From assembly GCA_913057245.1 (NCBI GenBank), contig CAJXNH010000009.1, positions 52,884 to 116,883 on the forward strand: a DNA stretch of 64,000 nucleotides, written 5' to 3'. The notes under the pieces are model-generated. The model did no database searches, was not told the origin of the DNA, and saw nothing but the letters and a program-made list of their open reading frames with translations. The stretch's first letter is position 1. Each line of letters begins with the position of its first letter. The translations under genes were made by a program, and so were the position numbers. This document shows, piece by piece, positions 44,791 through 53,148 of this stretch. This DNA comes from an uncultured Phaeodactylibacter sp. (GTDB lineage: Bacteria > Bacteroidota > Bacteroidia > Chitinophagales > Saprospiraceae).

Positions 44791-45558
44791 CTATTGGGGG
44801 ATGCTATAGTCTTTGCTGAGCGCTTTTTGCAGGCGCACCTGCTGCCCGTCCAGGTTCAGGCTTACCTCCAGCCCGTCTCCCGAGCGCTGAAAGGTCCCGT
44901 CTCCCATGGCAGAAGAAAAACGGAAGCCCTGATCGATAAGATCAAGAGCGGCGGAGTCCTGAGGTGCCATACCGGTCATCAGTACATTAAGCTGATTGAG
45001 CGGGGGCAAAACGCCATCGAGGACAAAATGCTCCCCAATCAGCGTATCTTCATGCATGCCCACGAACAGGATATGCGAGCCCGTTTCCTGACTCAGGATG
45101 TAAGTCCCTACGAGTTCCTCCCGCGTGGGTGGCAGCTGCAACTCAAACTTCCCGTTTTTGTATACGCCCAATTGGGTGTAATGGAAGCCTTCATCTTCCT
45201 GCATTTCATCCTGCCAGCCCTGATAGTAGACGATGGCCTCCCCTTCCCGGATAGCATAGAGGTAATCCCCTGCGCCAGCGTACCAGCCACCCGCAGCGGC
45301 AAGGGCGGAGTCCGGAATGCCATAATCTGAAAAAGCAGTAGGTGGGATGCTATCGCAGGCGGCAATATTGGCAATCTTGACTTTTTGCTCTTCGACTAGT
45401 GTATAGACGGCACTTTTGGGGATGCCCGTTTCGCTATTGACCTTGGTTTCGCATAGTAATCGGACGCTAAAGTCCTGAGCGGCTTTGTCTTCCGTTGCAC
45501 ACCCAAAGACCAAGAGGCCAAGAGCAAAGAGAAAAGGTAGAATAATCGGTTGGCGCAT
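44791..45558 (-). CDS. Lipoprotein of unknown function
   Basis: This 255-residue protein starts at ATG 45558. The signal peptide MRQPIILPFLFALGLLVFGC has a lipobox-like LVFGC, so the cysteine at residue 20 would be lipidated. The mature part is acidic (AQDFSVRLLCETKV; YAIREGEAIVYYQGWQDEMQ; ELVGTYILSQETGSHILFVG). The gene is convergent with 44241 and divergent from tRNA-His. No family is recognised. Confidence 0.68.
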   Translation of the reverse strand: MRQPIILPFLFALGLLVFGCATEDKAAQDFSVRLLCETKVNSETGIPKSAVYTLVEEQKVKIANIAACDSIPPTAFSDYGIPDSALAAAGGWYAGAGDYLYAIREGEAIVYYQGWQDEMQEDEGFHYTQLGVYKNGKFELQLPPTREELVGTYILSQETGSHILFVGMHEDTLIGEHFVLDGVLPPLNQLNVLMTGMAPQDSAALDLIDQGFRFSSAMGDGTFQRSGDGLEVSLNLDGQQVRLQKALSKDYSIPQ

Positions 45559-45626
45559 GGTTTTTCCGTTTTGATAAAGGTAGCAGTTTTTTCTAAAAAA
45601 GTTTTTCACTAATTCCGGAACTATTT

Positions 45627-45634
45627 TATCTTTG
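45627..45634 (+). promoter_or_regulatory. Bacteroidota -7 element before tRNA-His
   Basis: TATCTTTG matches TAnnTTTG exactly, 52 bases before the mature 5' end of tRNA-His. No clear -33 box is visible. Confidence 0.55.
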
Positions 45635-45685
45635 CATCGCTTTGATAAAAAGGAAGTCAAAAAGCGACTTCTGGCAAAGCAAAAT

Positions 45686-45760
45686 GGTGGTTGTAGCTCA
45701 GTTGGTTAGAGCGCTGGATTGTGGTTCCAGAGGTCGCCGGTTCAAATCCGGTCATCCACC
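45686..45760 (+). tRNA. tRNA-His (anticodon GTG)
   Basis: The cloverleaf is complete. The acceptor 5' strand is GTGGTTG preceded by an encoded G-1 (45686). The D arm is GCTC/GAGC. The anticodon stem CTGGA/TCCAG encloses TTGTGGT, with GTG at positions 34-36. The T arm is GCCGG-TTCAAAT-CCGGT. The 3' strand is CATCCAC with discriminator C73 pairing with G-1, as expected for tRNA-His. Acceptor position 5/68 is a T-T mismatch. CCA is not encoded. Confidence 0.96.
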
Positions 45761-45765
45761 CTACT

Positions 45766-45798
45766 AAAGCCTGCCGGTTATTCCGGTGGGCTTTTTTT
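45766..45798 (+). terminator. Rho-independent terminator after tRNA-His
   Basis: GCCTGCCGG (45769-45777) pairs with CCGGTGGGC (45783-45791), including two wobble pairs, around a TTATT loop. Seven T residues follow (45792-45798). It begins a few bases after the tRNA 3' end. Confidence 0.85.
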
Positions 45799-45846
45799 AT
45801 GCAACCGCTCTCCGGTTGGTGATGTTTGGAATACAAAAAAACTGAC

Positions 45847-46365
45847 ATGAGCGCATCCGCAGAAATGCCCTACTTCATCAAGCCTTCCGTCAACCTCGAC
45901 CGGTCGGCAAAAACGGAAGCCTACGAGCAGGCCCTGCTGGCCATTCAGGCTAACCTCGAAGGGGAAACGGATGCCATCCTAAAAATGGCTACCATCAACT
46001 GCCTGCTCAAAACTTATCTGCCGTATTACTATTGGGTGGGCTTTTATGTTAAAAGCGGTGAACGCCAGTTGTCGGTAGGGCCCTATCAGGGCACTCTGGG
46101 CTGCCTGCACATCAGCTATGACAAGGGCGTTTGCGGTAAAGCGGCGCGGGAGGAGAAAACGCAAATTGTACCCGACACCCACGCCCTGCAGCAGGGCACC
46201 GACCATATTGCCTGCGACCCCAATTCCTGCTCTGAAATCGTGGTACCGGTTTTTGGTAAGGATGGTGCGCTGATCGCTGTTTTTGATGTGGACAGCACCC
46301 TCAGGAATTCCTTTGACGAGACCGATCAGCTTTATCTGGAACGCCTCATGAAAACCGTTTTTTAA
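45847..46365 (+). CDS. msrC: Free methionine-(R)-sulfoxide reductase (GAF domain, fRMsr)
   Basis: This 172-residue GAF-domain protein starts at ATG 45847. It has the three catalytic cysteines of fRMsr: TLGCLHIS, GVCGKAA ten residues later, and HIACDPN after that. The first two have the same spacing as C84/C94 of the E. coli enzyme, while the third is three residues farther. The block INCLLKTYLPYYYWVGFYV and EIVVPVFGKDGALIAVFDVD are typical. It reduces free oxidised methionine with thioredoxin. The end overlaps the convergent rsgA by 4 bp. Confidence 0.92.
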   Translation: MSASAEMPYFIKPSVNLDRSAKTEAYEQALLAIQANLEGETDAILKMATINCLLKTYLPYYYWVGFYVKSGERQLSVGPYQGTLGCLHISYDKGVCGKAAREEKTQIVPDTHALQQGTDHIACDPNSCSEIVVPVFGKDGALIAVFDVDSTLRNSFDETDQLYLERLMKTVF

Positions 46366-47429
46366 AACTTATGCTTCTTCCGGTACTGCTTGGCTTGCCG
46401 GTAGATTTTTCCGAGCTGCTTGTCTTTCGTTTTTCGTTCCAGTACCGTAGAGGTAAAATGCGCCTGCTCGTTTTCCATTTTGTAAAAATGCCCTAACACT
46501 TCTTCCTCCAGTTCTCCTGCATCCAACGCCGCCAAAACCGCACAGCCAATTTCGGAAGTATGCGTGCAATCTGAAAACTTGCAGGCTTCCGCCAGGGCAT
46601 AGATTTGCTCAAAGGTTTGTTCCAGCCCTCCCGAGCGGTCAGTGATGCCTACTTCCCGCATGCCGGGGTTATCGATCAGTACAGCGCCGTTGACCAATGG
46701 TACCAATTCACGGTGGGTGGTAACATGTTTGCCCCGGTCGATGCCTTCGCTGATGGCGCCGGTTTTCATCCGCTCCATCCCGCTCAGGCTATTGATCAGG
46801 GAGGACTTCCCTACACCGGAAGAACCCAGTAAACAATAGATTTTTCCCTTTACGACCTGTTTTTTTAGCCCGGCAATCCCGGCTTGTGTTTCATTACTAA
46901 CCGCAAAAACCGGGACATCACTTGTGCGGGCTTTTATTTTTCCAAGCAAGTCCTCCTGCTCTGCTTCCGATACCAAATCCACCTTAGTGACCACAATTAT
47001 AGGTTCGATTTTCGCAGCGTGGCAGAGGGTCAGGTATCGCTCCAACCGGTTGATGCTGAAATCTCTATTCACCGATTGGACAATAATCCCATAGTCAATA
47101 TTGGTAGCGATGATTTGCTTTTCACCAAACTTGCCGACCGCCTGCCGCTCCAAAATGGTATGGCGGGGCAACACCCCATGAATCAGAGCTTTGCCTTCGT
47201 CGTATTCAGAAAGCGCTACCCAATCGCCCACGGCGGGCAGATCATTTTTTGATGCTGCCGCAAATCGCAAATTCCCTAATAACTCTGCATCGTACTCTCC
47301 AGCATCGGTGCTTACCATATAGCGCTCACGATGCTCTACCGTCACCCTGCCTACTAAATGCTGACCAAAGCCATGCTCCTGCCGGTAGGCTTCAAGGGCT
47401 TCGTTGTATCCAAGATCTTCCAGATTCAT
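46362..47429 (-). CDS. rsgA: Ribosome small subunit-dependent GTPase A
   Basis: This 355-residue circularly permuted GTPase assists late 30S assembly. An OB-fold N-terminal domain (VGRVTVEHRERYMVSTDAGE) comes first. The G-motifs are in permuted order: TKVD (G4) precedes the P-loop GSSGVGKSSLINSLSG (G1), and then DNPGMREVG (G3) follows. The C-terminal zinc knuckle is CKFSDCTHTSEIGC. A coiled, lysine-rich tail ends KQYRKKHKF. Confidence 0.95.
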   Translation of the reverse strand: MNLEDLGYNEALEAYRQEHGFGQHLVGRVTVEHRERYMVSTDAGEYDAELLGNLRFAAASKNDLPAVGDWVALSEYDEGKALIHGVLPRHTILERQAVGKFGEKQIIATNIDYGIIVQSVNRDFSINRLERYLTLCHAAKIEPIIVVTKVDLVSEAEQEDLLGKIKARTSDVPVFAVSNETQAGIAGLKKQVVKGKIYCLLGSSGVGKSSLINSLSGMERMKTGAISEGIDRGKHVTTHRELVPLVNGAVLIDNPGMREVGITDRSGGLEQTFEQIYALAEACKFSDCTHTSEIGCAVLAALDAGELEEEVLGHFYKMENEQAHFTSTVLERKTKDKQLGKIYRQAKQYRKKHKF

Positions 47430-47508
47430 TGTTAGTCCTGCGTTGCTGACAAAGCGATAACCCGCGTTTCTGCAAATAAGTGCCGCTGTGCTGAAATTTA
47501 TTTCGGCC

Positions 47509-48627
47509 CTACCCCACTTTCTTTGGCGGATGGGCTTGCAGGAAACGGACGATCTCCTCCGGTTCGTCGGTCAGGCAAAGCAAATCGTAATATTCCCTGC
47601 CCCAGGCCAGCTGCCTTAACAGTGGATAAATCAGCGTTTCAATTTCATACCGCTGCCGGCCGAGGAAAACCATGGGGCTATAGTAGTTGAAGGTGCCGTA
47701 GTGGTTCTGCGTGGCATCCATGAAAATCTCCTGGGTAGTGCCTGCACTGCCGGGGGCACAAATAATACCGTACAGACTGATGGCCAGCAGGGTGTCTTCC
47801 CGAATGCTATTCGAAAAATACTTGGCGATATGGCTGGCAAACAAATTGCTGGGCTCATGCCCGTAGAACCAGGTGGGAATGGCGAGGTTTTCTGCACCGT
47901 CCGGGTAGTCTTCAAGGACGGCCTGAGCCGCCTCATGATAACCGGGATCGGTATAGTGGGGCGCAGATTTTAAGGTGCGCAGGGCTTGCTTGAGGGCATC
48001 TGCTCCATAAGGCGAAAGGTATGCACCAAGGTTAGCTGCTTCCATAATGCCCGGCCCGCCTCCGGAAACCACAAAGTAGCCGGCTTTCGCCAAAAGCAGG
48101 GCGGTGAGGGCGGTTTTCTCAAAGTACGGATCGGTGCGCAAGGTGCTGTGCCCGCCCATGATGCCCACGCAGCGGCGGCTGGTCATGCCTTCTTCATCAA
48201 ATTGCAGCAACTGCCGCAGCCCCTCATCAATGGAGTGGTCGTGAATGCGCTGCCACAGGGCCTCATTGATGGGCGGGTTTAGCTTGGAAGCCGAAAAGTG
48301 CTCGTAGATGTGCAGGTCCGCCTGCTTGCCTTCAACCGGGGCGATGAGCTCCTGCCAGGTGTAAAGCGCCTTCCTAAATGGATTGTAGGGCAAAGGTTGT
48401 ACCGGTGGCGGATAGATATGGGCACCAATCCGCCGTAACTGCACCTCGGTTTCCAGGTCCATGGGGCAACCCAGGAAAGCCGTATTGCCGATGCGGCACT
48501 TGTCCCAATCCAGGCTTTGCTCCCGCAAATCGACGCCCTGCACCGTACAATTGGTTAAATCCGTCCGGCCTTGCAGCGCTGCCCATTCGGTGATCAGTAT
48601 TTCCTGAGGATGGTCAAATTTCGTCAT
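47509..48627 (-). CDS. LOG family protein (long form)
   Basis: This 372-residue protein starts at ATG 48627 (MTKFDHPQEILITEWAAL), overlapping coaE by 14 bp. The Rossmann-like core has VVSGGGPGIMEAANLGAYL and APGSAGTTQEIFMD, the PGGxGTxxE signature with S in place of one G. LOG proteins remove ribose 5-phosphate from nucleotide monophosphates (cytokinin activation in plants). Bacterial roles vary. An N-terminal extension of about 140 residues before the core is typical of longer Bacteroidota members. Coupling to coaE suggests co-expression only. Confidence 0.82.
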   Translation of the reverse strand: MTKFDHPQEILITEWAALQGRTDLTNCTVQGVDLREQSLDWDKCRIGNTAFLGCPMDLETEVQLRRIGAHIYPPPVQPLPYNPFRKALYTWQELIAPVEGKQADLHIYEHFSASKLNPPINEALWQRIHDHSIDEGLRQLLQFDEEGMTSRRCVGIMGGHSTLRTDPYFEKTALTALLLAKAGYFVVSGGGPGIMEAANLGAYLSPYGADALKQALRTLKSAPHYTDPGYHEAAQAVLEDYPDGAENLAIPTWFYGHEPSNLFASHIAKYFSNSIREDTLLAISLYGIICAPGSAGTTQEIFMDATQNHYGTFNYYSPMVFLGRQRYEIETLIYPLLRQLAWGREYYDLLCLTDEPEEIVRFLQAHPPKKVG

Positions 48628-49237
48628 AGCGTTGTTGGAGTTGTTGGTGAATGGCATGAATCTGCCGGATAATGGACTGCTGCCCGTCGTTCTGAATGAG
48701 GTAATCGGCTCGCCGGACTTTCTCTTCCTCCGGCATTTGTTTGCGCATGCGGGCCCGGACAGCCTCATCCTCTGCCCCATCCCGCTCTATCACCCGCCTT
48801 AGACGCACTTCCTCCGGAGCGCTCACCACAATCACCGCATCAAGGGCTTTAAAACTGCCACTCTCATAGAGCAGAGCAGCTTCCTTGAGCGTGTATGGCA
48901 CACCGGACTGTTCCTTTTGCCAACGTTCTGCATCCGCCCCAACTGCCGGGTGGACGGCGGCGTTGAGCTGTTCCAGCAAACTGGAGTCACTGAAAGCCTT
49001 TTGAGCAATATGTGCCCGGTTCAGCACGCCGGATACATCGTAAGCTTCGGAGCCGAACAGTGCAATGATCCTGGCTTTGAGTTGCTCATCGTTGGCCATC
49101 AGCCATTTGGCGCGGTCATCGGCATAGTAGACCGGGATACCCAGGGTTTCAAAAATACGGCAGGCGGTGGTTTTCCCACTGCCGATGCCTCCGGTGATCC
49201 CAATTTTCAGGGGTGGTTTTGGCAATTTGCTTTCCAT
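48614..49237 (-). CDS. coaE: Dephospho-CoA kinase
   Basis: This 207-residue P-loop kinase has GITGGIGSGKTTACRIFETL near residue 12, the YYADDRAKWLM block and the LEQLNAAVHPAV and YTLKEAALLYESG regions of the CoA-binding domain. It phosphorylates the 3'-OH of dephospho-CoA in the last step of CoA synthesis. I use the ATG at 49237, as upstream codons give unrelated leader sequence. It is divergent from the PorP-like gene and followed by the LOG gene. Confidence 0.95.
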   Translation of the reverse strand: MESKLPKPPLKIGITGGIGSGKTTACRIFETLGIPVYYADDRAKWLMANDEQLKARIIALFGSEAYDVSGVLNRAHIAQKAFSDSSLLEQLNAAVHPAVGADAERWQKEQSGVPYTLKEAALLYESGSFKALDAVIVVSAPEEVRLRRVIERDGAEDEAVRARMRKQMPEEEKVRRADYLIQNDGQQSIIRQIHAIHQQLQQRYDEI

Positions 49238-49298
49238 AGGCGATAAAAATAAGTGCCTGAAGTTTAAAATGCCGCACAATCGGCCTATTTTTAGAATC

Positions 49299-50309
49299 AT
49301 GGCGAGAAAAACAACCCTCCTCTTACCGTTTCTACTACTTAGTTGCGTCCTCCTGGCGCAAGACCTGCACTTTTCGCAATTCCGCAATGCGCCTCAGCAA
49401 ATCAACCCGGCTTTGGCAGGAGCTTACCGGCCGGACCAGCGCTTTGGTGCCAATTATCGTTCGCAGTGGCAGTCCGTACCGGTGGCTTACGAGACTATTG
49501 CGGCCGGCTACAGCCGAAAGGTGCGGTTGCCGAAGCTCCGGAATCATCTGTTTGGGGCGGGGGCGCACTTTTTGTATGATCAGGCGGGAGACGGGCAGCT
49601 GAGTTGGGTTCAGGTGGGGCTTTCGCTGGCGTACCACTTGCAACTTTCGGAAGAGCAAACGCTTTCCGCAGGCATTCAGGGGCGCTTTGGGCAACGGACC
49701 CTGCAGCCCAGTGCCTTTCAGTTTGGTGATCAGTTTACCGACAATTTCTTCGATCCCACCACCCCTTCAGCTGAGGTGCTGCCCCGCACTGCCGCGGGCT
49801 ACAGCAGCCTGGGCGCAGGCGTGAACTATCGCTACGCCGATACCCGCAGCCGTACCGAAATTAATGCCGGTATAGGCAGCGCTCACCTTAATCAGCCTTC
49901 TTTGTCTTTTTTGGAAAATGAAGCGGTCCCCCTGCCCATTTTGGTCAACCTTCATGTTACAGGTGTCGTAGAATTGAATGAAACCTGGGACCTTGCAGCC
50001 TACCTGCTCGGGCAGCGGCAGGGTAGCTACCGGGAAATCGTAGGCCTGGCCGGCGGGCGCTACCACCTGAATGAGTTAACGGACCTGCCCTTAGCCCTGC
50101 AATTAAGTGGCGGCTACCGGCTCAGTGATGCCGCTATTGTCCTGCTGGAAGTCTTTTACCGGGACTGGCGGCTGGGGCTAAGCTACGATATCAACACCTC
50201 CCCTTTCCGTCAGGCCACTAATGGCCGGGGCGGAACAGAATTGTCCCTGCAATATTTCATCACCGAAGTCAAACCACCCAAAGCCTTCAAAGCCTGCCCG
50301 GTCTTTTAG
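49299..50309 (+). CDS. PorP/SprF-type T9SS outer-membrane protein
   Basis: This 336-residue barrel protein starts at ATG 49299. Its signal peptide (MARKTTLLLPFLLLSCVLLA) is followed by the signature QDLHFSQFRNAPQQINPALA and FGANYRSQWQSVPVAYETIA. It continues with barrel repeats such as GAGVNYRYADTRSRTEINAG and ends IDTNSP-like strands near FITEVKPP. PorP/SprF proteins serve type IX secretion and gliding; many paralogues help export specific partner proteins. The next gene, 9 bp downstream, encodes a PorE-like protein, the usual pairing. Confidence 0.88.
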   Translation: MARKTTLLLPFLLLSCVLLAQDLHFSQFRNAPQQINPALAGAYRPDQRFGANYRSQWQSVPVAYETIAAGYSRKVRLPKLRNHLFGAGAHFLYDQAGDGQLSWVQVGLSLAYHLQLSEEQTLSAGIQGRFGQRTLQPSAFQFGDQFTDNFFDPTTPSAEVLPRTAAGYSSLGAGVNYRYADTRSRTEINAGIGSAHLNQPSLSFLENEAVPLPILVNLHVTGVVELNETWDLAAYLLGQRQGSYREIVGLAGGRYHLNELTDLPLALQLSGGYRLSDAAIVLLEVFYRDWRLGLSYDINTSPFRQATNGRGGTELSLQYFITEVKPPKAFKACPVF

Positions 50310-50318
50310 CCCAACTTA

Positions 50319-52280
50319 ATGCTTATGATTCACCGATTGCTCTTGTTTTCCATGCTGCTCCTTGCCCCGTTGCTGTTGACTGGGCAGACCTTCAAAGCTT
50401 TCGTAAAAGCGGGTGACGAAGCCCTTGCCCGGCAGGATTATCAGGCCGCCCTGCAGCACTACAGCGGGGCACTTGAACTCCGCCCGGAGACCCCAGCCAT
50501 CATCCTGAAATACGCACAAGTCGCGCTGCGCTTTCATGCCTATCAGCAGGCAGCTGAGCAATTTCAGGAAGTTTTGGACAGCCCGCAGGGCGACCGCTTC
50601 CCGCAAGCCCTGCTTGGCCTGGGCGAAGTCTATCAGCATACCGGGGATTACAATCAGGCGGTTGGCTACCTGACCGCCTTCCTGAAACGGCCGGACCTTG
50701 CTCCGGTAGACCGCGTAAAAGCCGAACGAATACTACAGCAATGCCGGTGGGCGCTCCGGCAAACAGCTGATACCCTGACCAAGGTTGCTCATCTTGGAAG
50801 AAGCGTGAATACCGATTACTCCGAATTTGCGCCCCTGCTGTACAACGATACCTTTTACTATTCCTCTTTCCGCTACGAGCGGGAAGAAGACGACTACGAT
50901 CCGCCACGCCGCATCACCAAAGTACTCTATCGAAAGGGGCAAAGCCGGGGCCGCCCGCTGCGCCGGGGCTTCAATGACGATCAGTTGCACACCGCCCATA
51001 CGGCCTTTAGCCTTGATGGGAACCGGGTATATTTCACCATTTGCGATTATGTCAATGCCTCTGAAATCCGCTGCCAACTGGGCTACCGGGTGCGGGACAG
51101 CCGGGGACGCTGGGAGCGGAAAGTAAACTTTTTGCCAAACACGGTCAATCAAAAGGGGAAAACCGCCACGCAACCGAGCCTGGGGTACGACTCCACAGCA
51201 CAAACCGAAGTGCTCTTTTTTGTACAGGAAAGCGATGCCGGAGACCTGGAGCTGTTCCGTGCGGATATTGATACCGCTGGTCAGGTGGGAGAACCTTTAC
51301 CTTTGTCAGCGCTCAACACTGCTCAGGACGACATTACCCCCTTTTTCCATACGCCTACGCAAACCCTCTACTTCAGCTCCGCCGGGCGGGATAACTTCGG
51401 TGGCTATGATGTCTTCCGGTCAAGACTTACGGCTGAAGGCTGGTCGCCCCCGGTCAATCTTGGGCTGCCCGTCAATTCAAGCTACAATGACCTCTACTAC
51501 AACCTGAGTGAGGACACCACCCTGGCTTTTCTGGCCAGCAACCGGACCGGTGCCTACTACCTCGATGACGACTTTGAGGCCTGCTGCAATGATCTTTATG
51601 CCGTGCAATACCTTATGCCCATGCCAGATACCCCGGCACTAACAGAAGTCCCGGTCACGCCGGAGCCGGTGCAGCCCGTTATCCCCGAACCGGAGCCCGT
51701 CCCCAATACGCTGCAGGACTTTCTGCCCCTGGCCCTCTATTTCGACAATGATGAGCCCGACAAACGTACCCGGCGCACCACTACGCAGCGCACTTACGGG
51801 GAAACCTATGAAGCCTATGCCGCGCGGAAACCAGAATACCTGAACCGCTTTGCTGATCCGCTGGAGGCTGAGTTAAGGGAAGAAGCGACCTACGCCGTGG
51901 AAGCCTTTTTTGAGGAAGAAGTGGAGAAAGGATATGTATTCCTTGGGTGGTTTTCAGAAATATTATTGCAACGCCTTGAAAGTGGGGATACTGTCGAGAT
52001 TTTCATGAAAGGCTACACGAGCCCAAGGGCCAAAAAAGACTATAACCTTGCCCTCAGTAAGCGGCGCATCAGCAGCGTCCGCAATCACTTCCGGACCTAT
52101 GAAGGCGGGGTTTTCCTGCCTTACCTCGAAGGCGGGCAGCTGATCTTATCAGAGCGCCCCTTTGGTGAAGCCACCGCTTCCAATACCGTCAGTGATGCCC
52201 TGGAGGATTTACGCAACAGCATCTACCATCCGGATGCTGCCCGGGAACGGCGGGTGGAAATTGTGGAGATTAAAGATTAA
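50319..52280 (+). CDS. PorE-like protein: TPR, WD40-like PD40 repeats and OmpA domain
   Basis: This 653-residue protein opens with a signal peptide (MLMIHRLLLFSMLLLAPLLL). TPR helices (KAGDEALARQDYQAALQHYS and LGEVYQHTGDYNQAVGYLTA) are followed by PD40-type beta-propeller repeats (about 150-430, with LYFSSAGRDNFGGYDVFRS). The C-terminus (about 540-653) is an OmpA-like peptidoglycan-binding domain (VEIFMKGYTSPRAKKDYNLA and LSKRRISSVRNHF). This order matches PorE of the T9SS. It probably links the outer-membrane PorP partner to peptidoglycan. Domain positions are approximate. Confidence 0.85.
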   Translation: MLMIHRLLLFSMLLLAPLLLTGQTFKAFVKAGDEALARQDYQAALQHYSGALELRPETPAIILKYAQVALRFHAYQQAAEQFQEVLDSPQGDRFPQALLGLGEVYQHTGDYNQAVGYLTAFLKRPDLAPVDRVKAERILQQCRWALRQTADTLTKVAHLGRSVNTDYSEFAPLLYNDTFYYSSFRYEREEDDYDPPRRITKVLYRKGQSRGRPLRRGFNDDQLHTAHTAFSLDGNRVYFTICDYVNASEIRCQLGYRVRDSRGRWERKVNFLPNTVNQKGKTATQPSLGYDSTAQTEVLFFVQESDAGDLELFRADIDTAGQVGEPLPLSALNTAQDDITPFFHTPTQTLYFSSAGRDNFGGYDVFRSRLTAEGWSPPVNLGLPVNSSYNDLYYNLSEDTTLAFLASNRTGAYYLDDDFEACCNDLYAVQYLMPMPDTPALTEVPVTPEPVQPVIPEPEPVPNTLQDFLPLALYFDNDEPDKRTRRTTTQRTYGETYEAYAARKPEYLNRFADPLEAELREEATYAVEAFFEEEVEKGYVFLGWFSEILLQRLESGDTVEIFMKGYTSPRAKKDYNLALSKRRISSVRNHFRTYEGGVFLPYLEGGQLILSERPFGEATASNTVSDALEDLRNSIYHPDAARERRVEIVEIKD

Positions 52281-52286
52281 ACAGGC

Positions 52287-52886
52287 TTATTGCGTGGCTA
52301 CTACGAGGTCGAAGTGGATGTCAATTTCTTCCTCCACTTTGATCAGTCCACCCATAGCGGTAGGTGGCGTAATACCAAAATCCCGCATACAAAGGGTCTT
52401 TCTGGATTGAATCCGGAACTTCGCCTTGCTCAGTGCCTTCACCCGTACCGGCAGGGAGATTTGCCGGGAACGGCCCGCCAGTCTTACAGAGGCCTCAGCC
52501 GTCAAATCAGACCATCCTTCGACTGCATTTAAAGCCAGAGGCAGGTGCAATTCCTCGGGCTGAATCACAATTTCAGGATAGGCATCTGCCTTGAGTGCCT
52601 CATAGAGGTCTTTATTCATAATGCGGTTGCCACAATCCAATGCGCGGACGGGGATCCGCAGGCGGGTACCTTTAAAGATGTAGTGCCCGTCGCAGTGCTG
52701 CTCCAACTCATAGGTAATGGGCTCGAAGTCTTCTTCGCAAACGCAGGAGAAGGGCTTGATATTGGACGTTCCAATGAGCGTCAGTTCAGACTCTTCAAGA
52801 ATGTAAGCCCGCTCCCGATCGGCATATCCGGAAAGCAGGACAACCAGCACCAACAGCAGGAAAGTAAAGCTAACAAGGTAACGCAT
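52287..52886 (-). CDS. YceI family protein (copy 1)
   Basis: This 199-residue protein has an N-terminal hydrophobic signal (MRYLVSFTFLLLVLVVLLSG). The YceI lipocalin-like beta-barrel follows, with LTLIGTSNIKPFSCVCEE, NRIMNKDLYEALKADAYPEI and FGITPPTAMGGLIKVEEEID. YceI proteins bind isoprenoid-type lipids in the periplasm. This copy has several cysteines (FSCVCEE, QHC, DCG and TLC) absent from the second YceI at 54611. The two copies flank a porin gene in one direction, and the pair may be related by duplication. Confidence 0.85.
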   Translation of the reverse strand: MRYLVSFTFLLLVLVVLLSGYADRERAYILEESELTLIGTSNIKPFSCVCEEDFEPITYELEQHCDGHYIFKGTRLRIPVRALDCGNRIMNKDLYEALKADAYPEIVIQPEELHLPLALNAVEGWSDLTAEASVRLAGRSRQISLPVRVKALSKAKFRIQSRKTLCMRDFGITPPTAMGGLIKVEEEIDIHFDLVVATQ

Positions 52887-52901
52887 GGCTTTGGGTTTGG
52901 G

Positions 52902-52943
52902 TGATAAAAGGACTCCCGACAGGCATGGAGCGCCGGCCGGGAG
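52902..52943 (-). terminator. Candidate terminator after the porin gene
   Basis: On the minus strand CTCCCG (52943-52938) pairs with CGGGAG (52918-52913), followed by TCCTTTTATC. It lies between the porin stop and the yceI copy 1 start. The stem carries other complementary bases inside, so the exact fold is uncertain. Confidence 0.5.
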
Positions 52944-52955
52944 CCTGTTTTTGCA

Positions 52956-53119
52956 AGTGCCTCGGGTTTTAAGTCTCTGACACCTAAGTTGAAGTTATTT
53001 TGCTGTTAATCGAGGCGGAGGTTCCCGCGCATAGCAGCGCTACGTAAGGGGTTCTCTAACGAAGAGTAGCTGCAAAAGAACGAAACTTGGGGTGTCAAGG
53101 ATTTAGGGCCCGAGGCACT
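52956..53119. repeat. 164-bp imperfect palindrome (MITE-like or structured RNA element)
   Basis: The left arm begins AGTGCCTCGGG and the right arm ends CCCGAGGCACT, an exact 11-bp match. The next 25 bases are also similar when complemented (GACACCTAAGTT against the complement of AACTTGGGGTGTC). Inner parts pair again: GTTATTTTGCTGTTA against the complement of TAGCTGCAAAAGAAC. The whole could fold into one long interrupted hairpin. It lies between the porin and yceI genes. No open frame is visible. Confidence 0.6.
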
Positions 53120-53148
53120 AGTCTTTCGACTCTACGTTTTTCTTTTCC

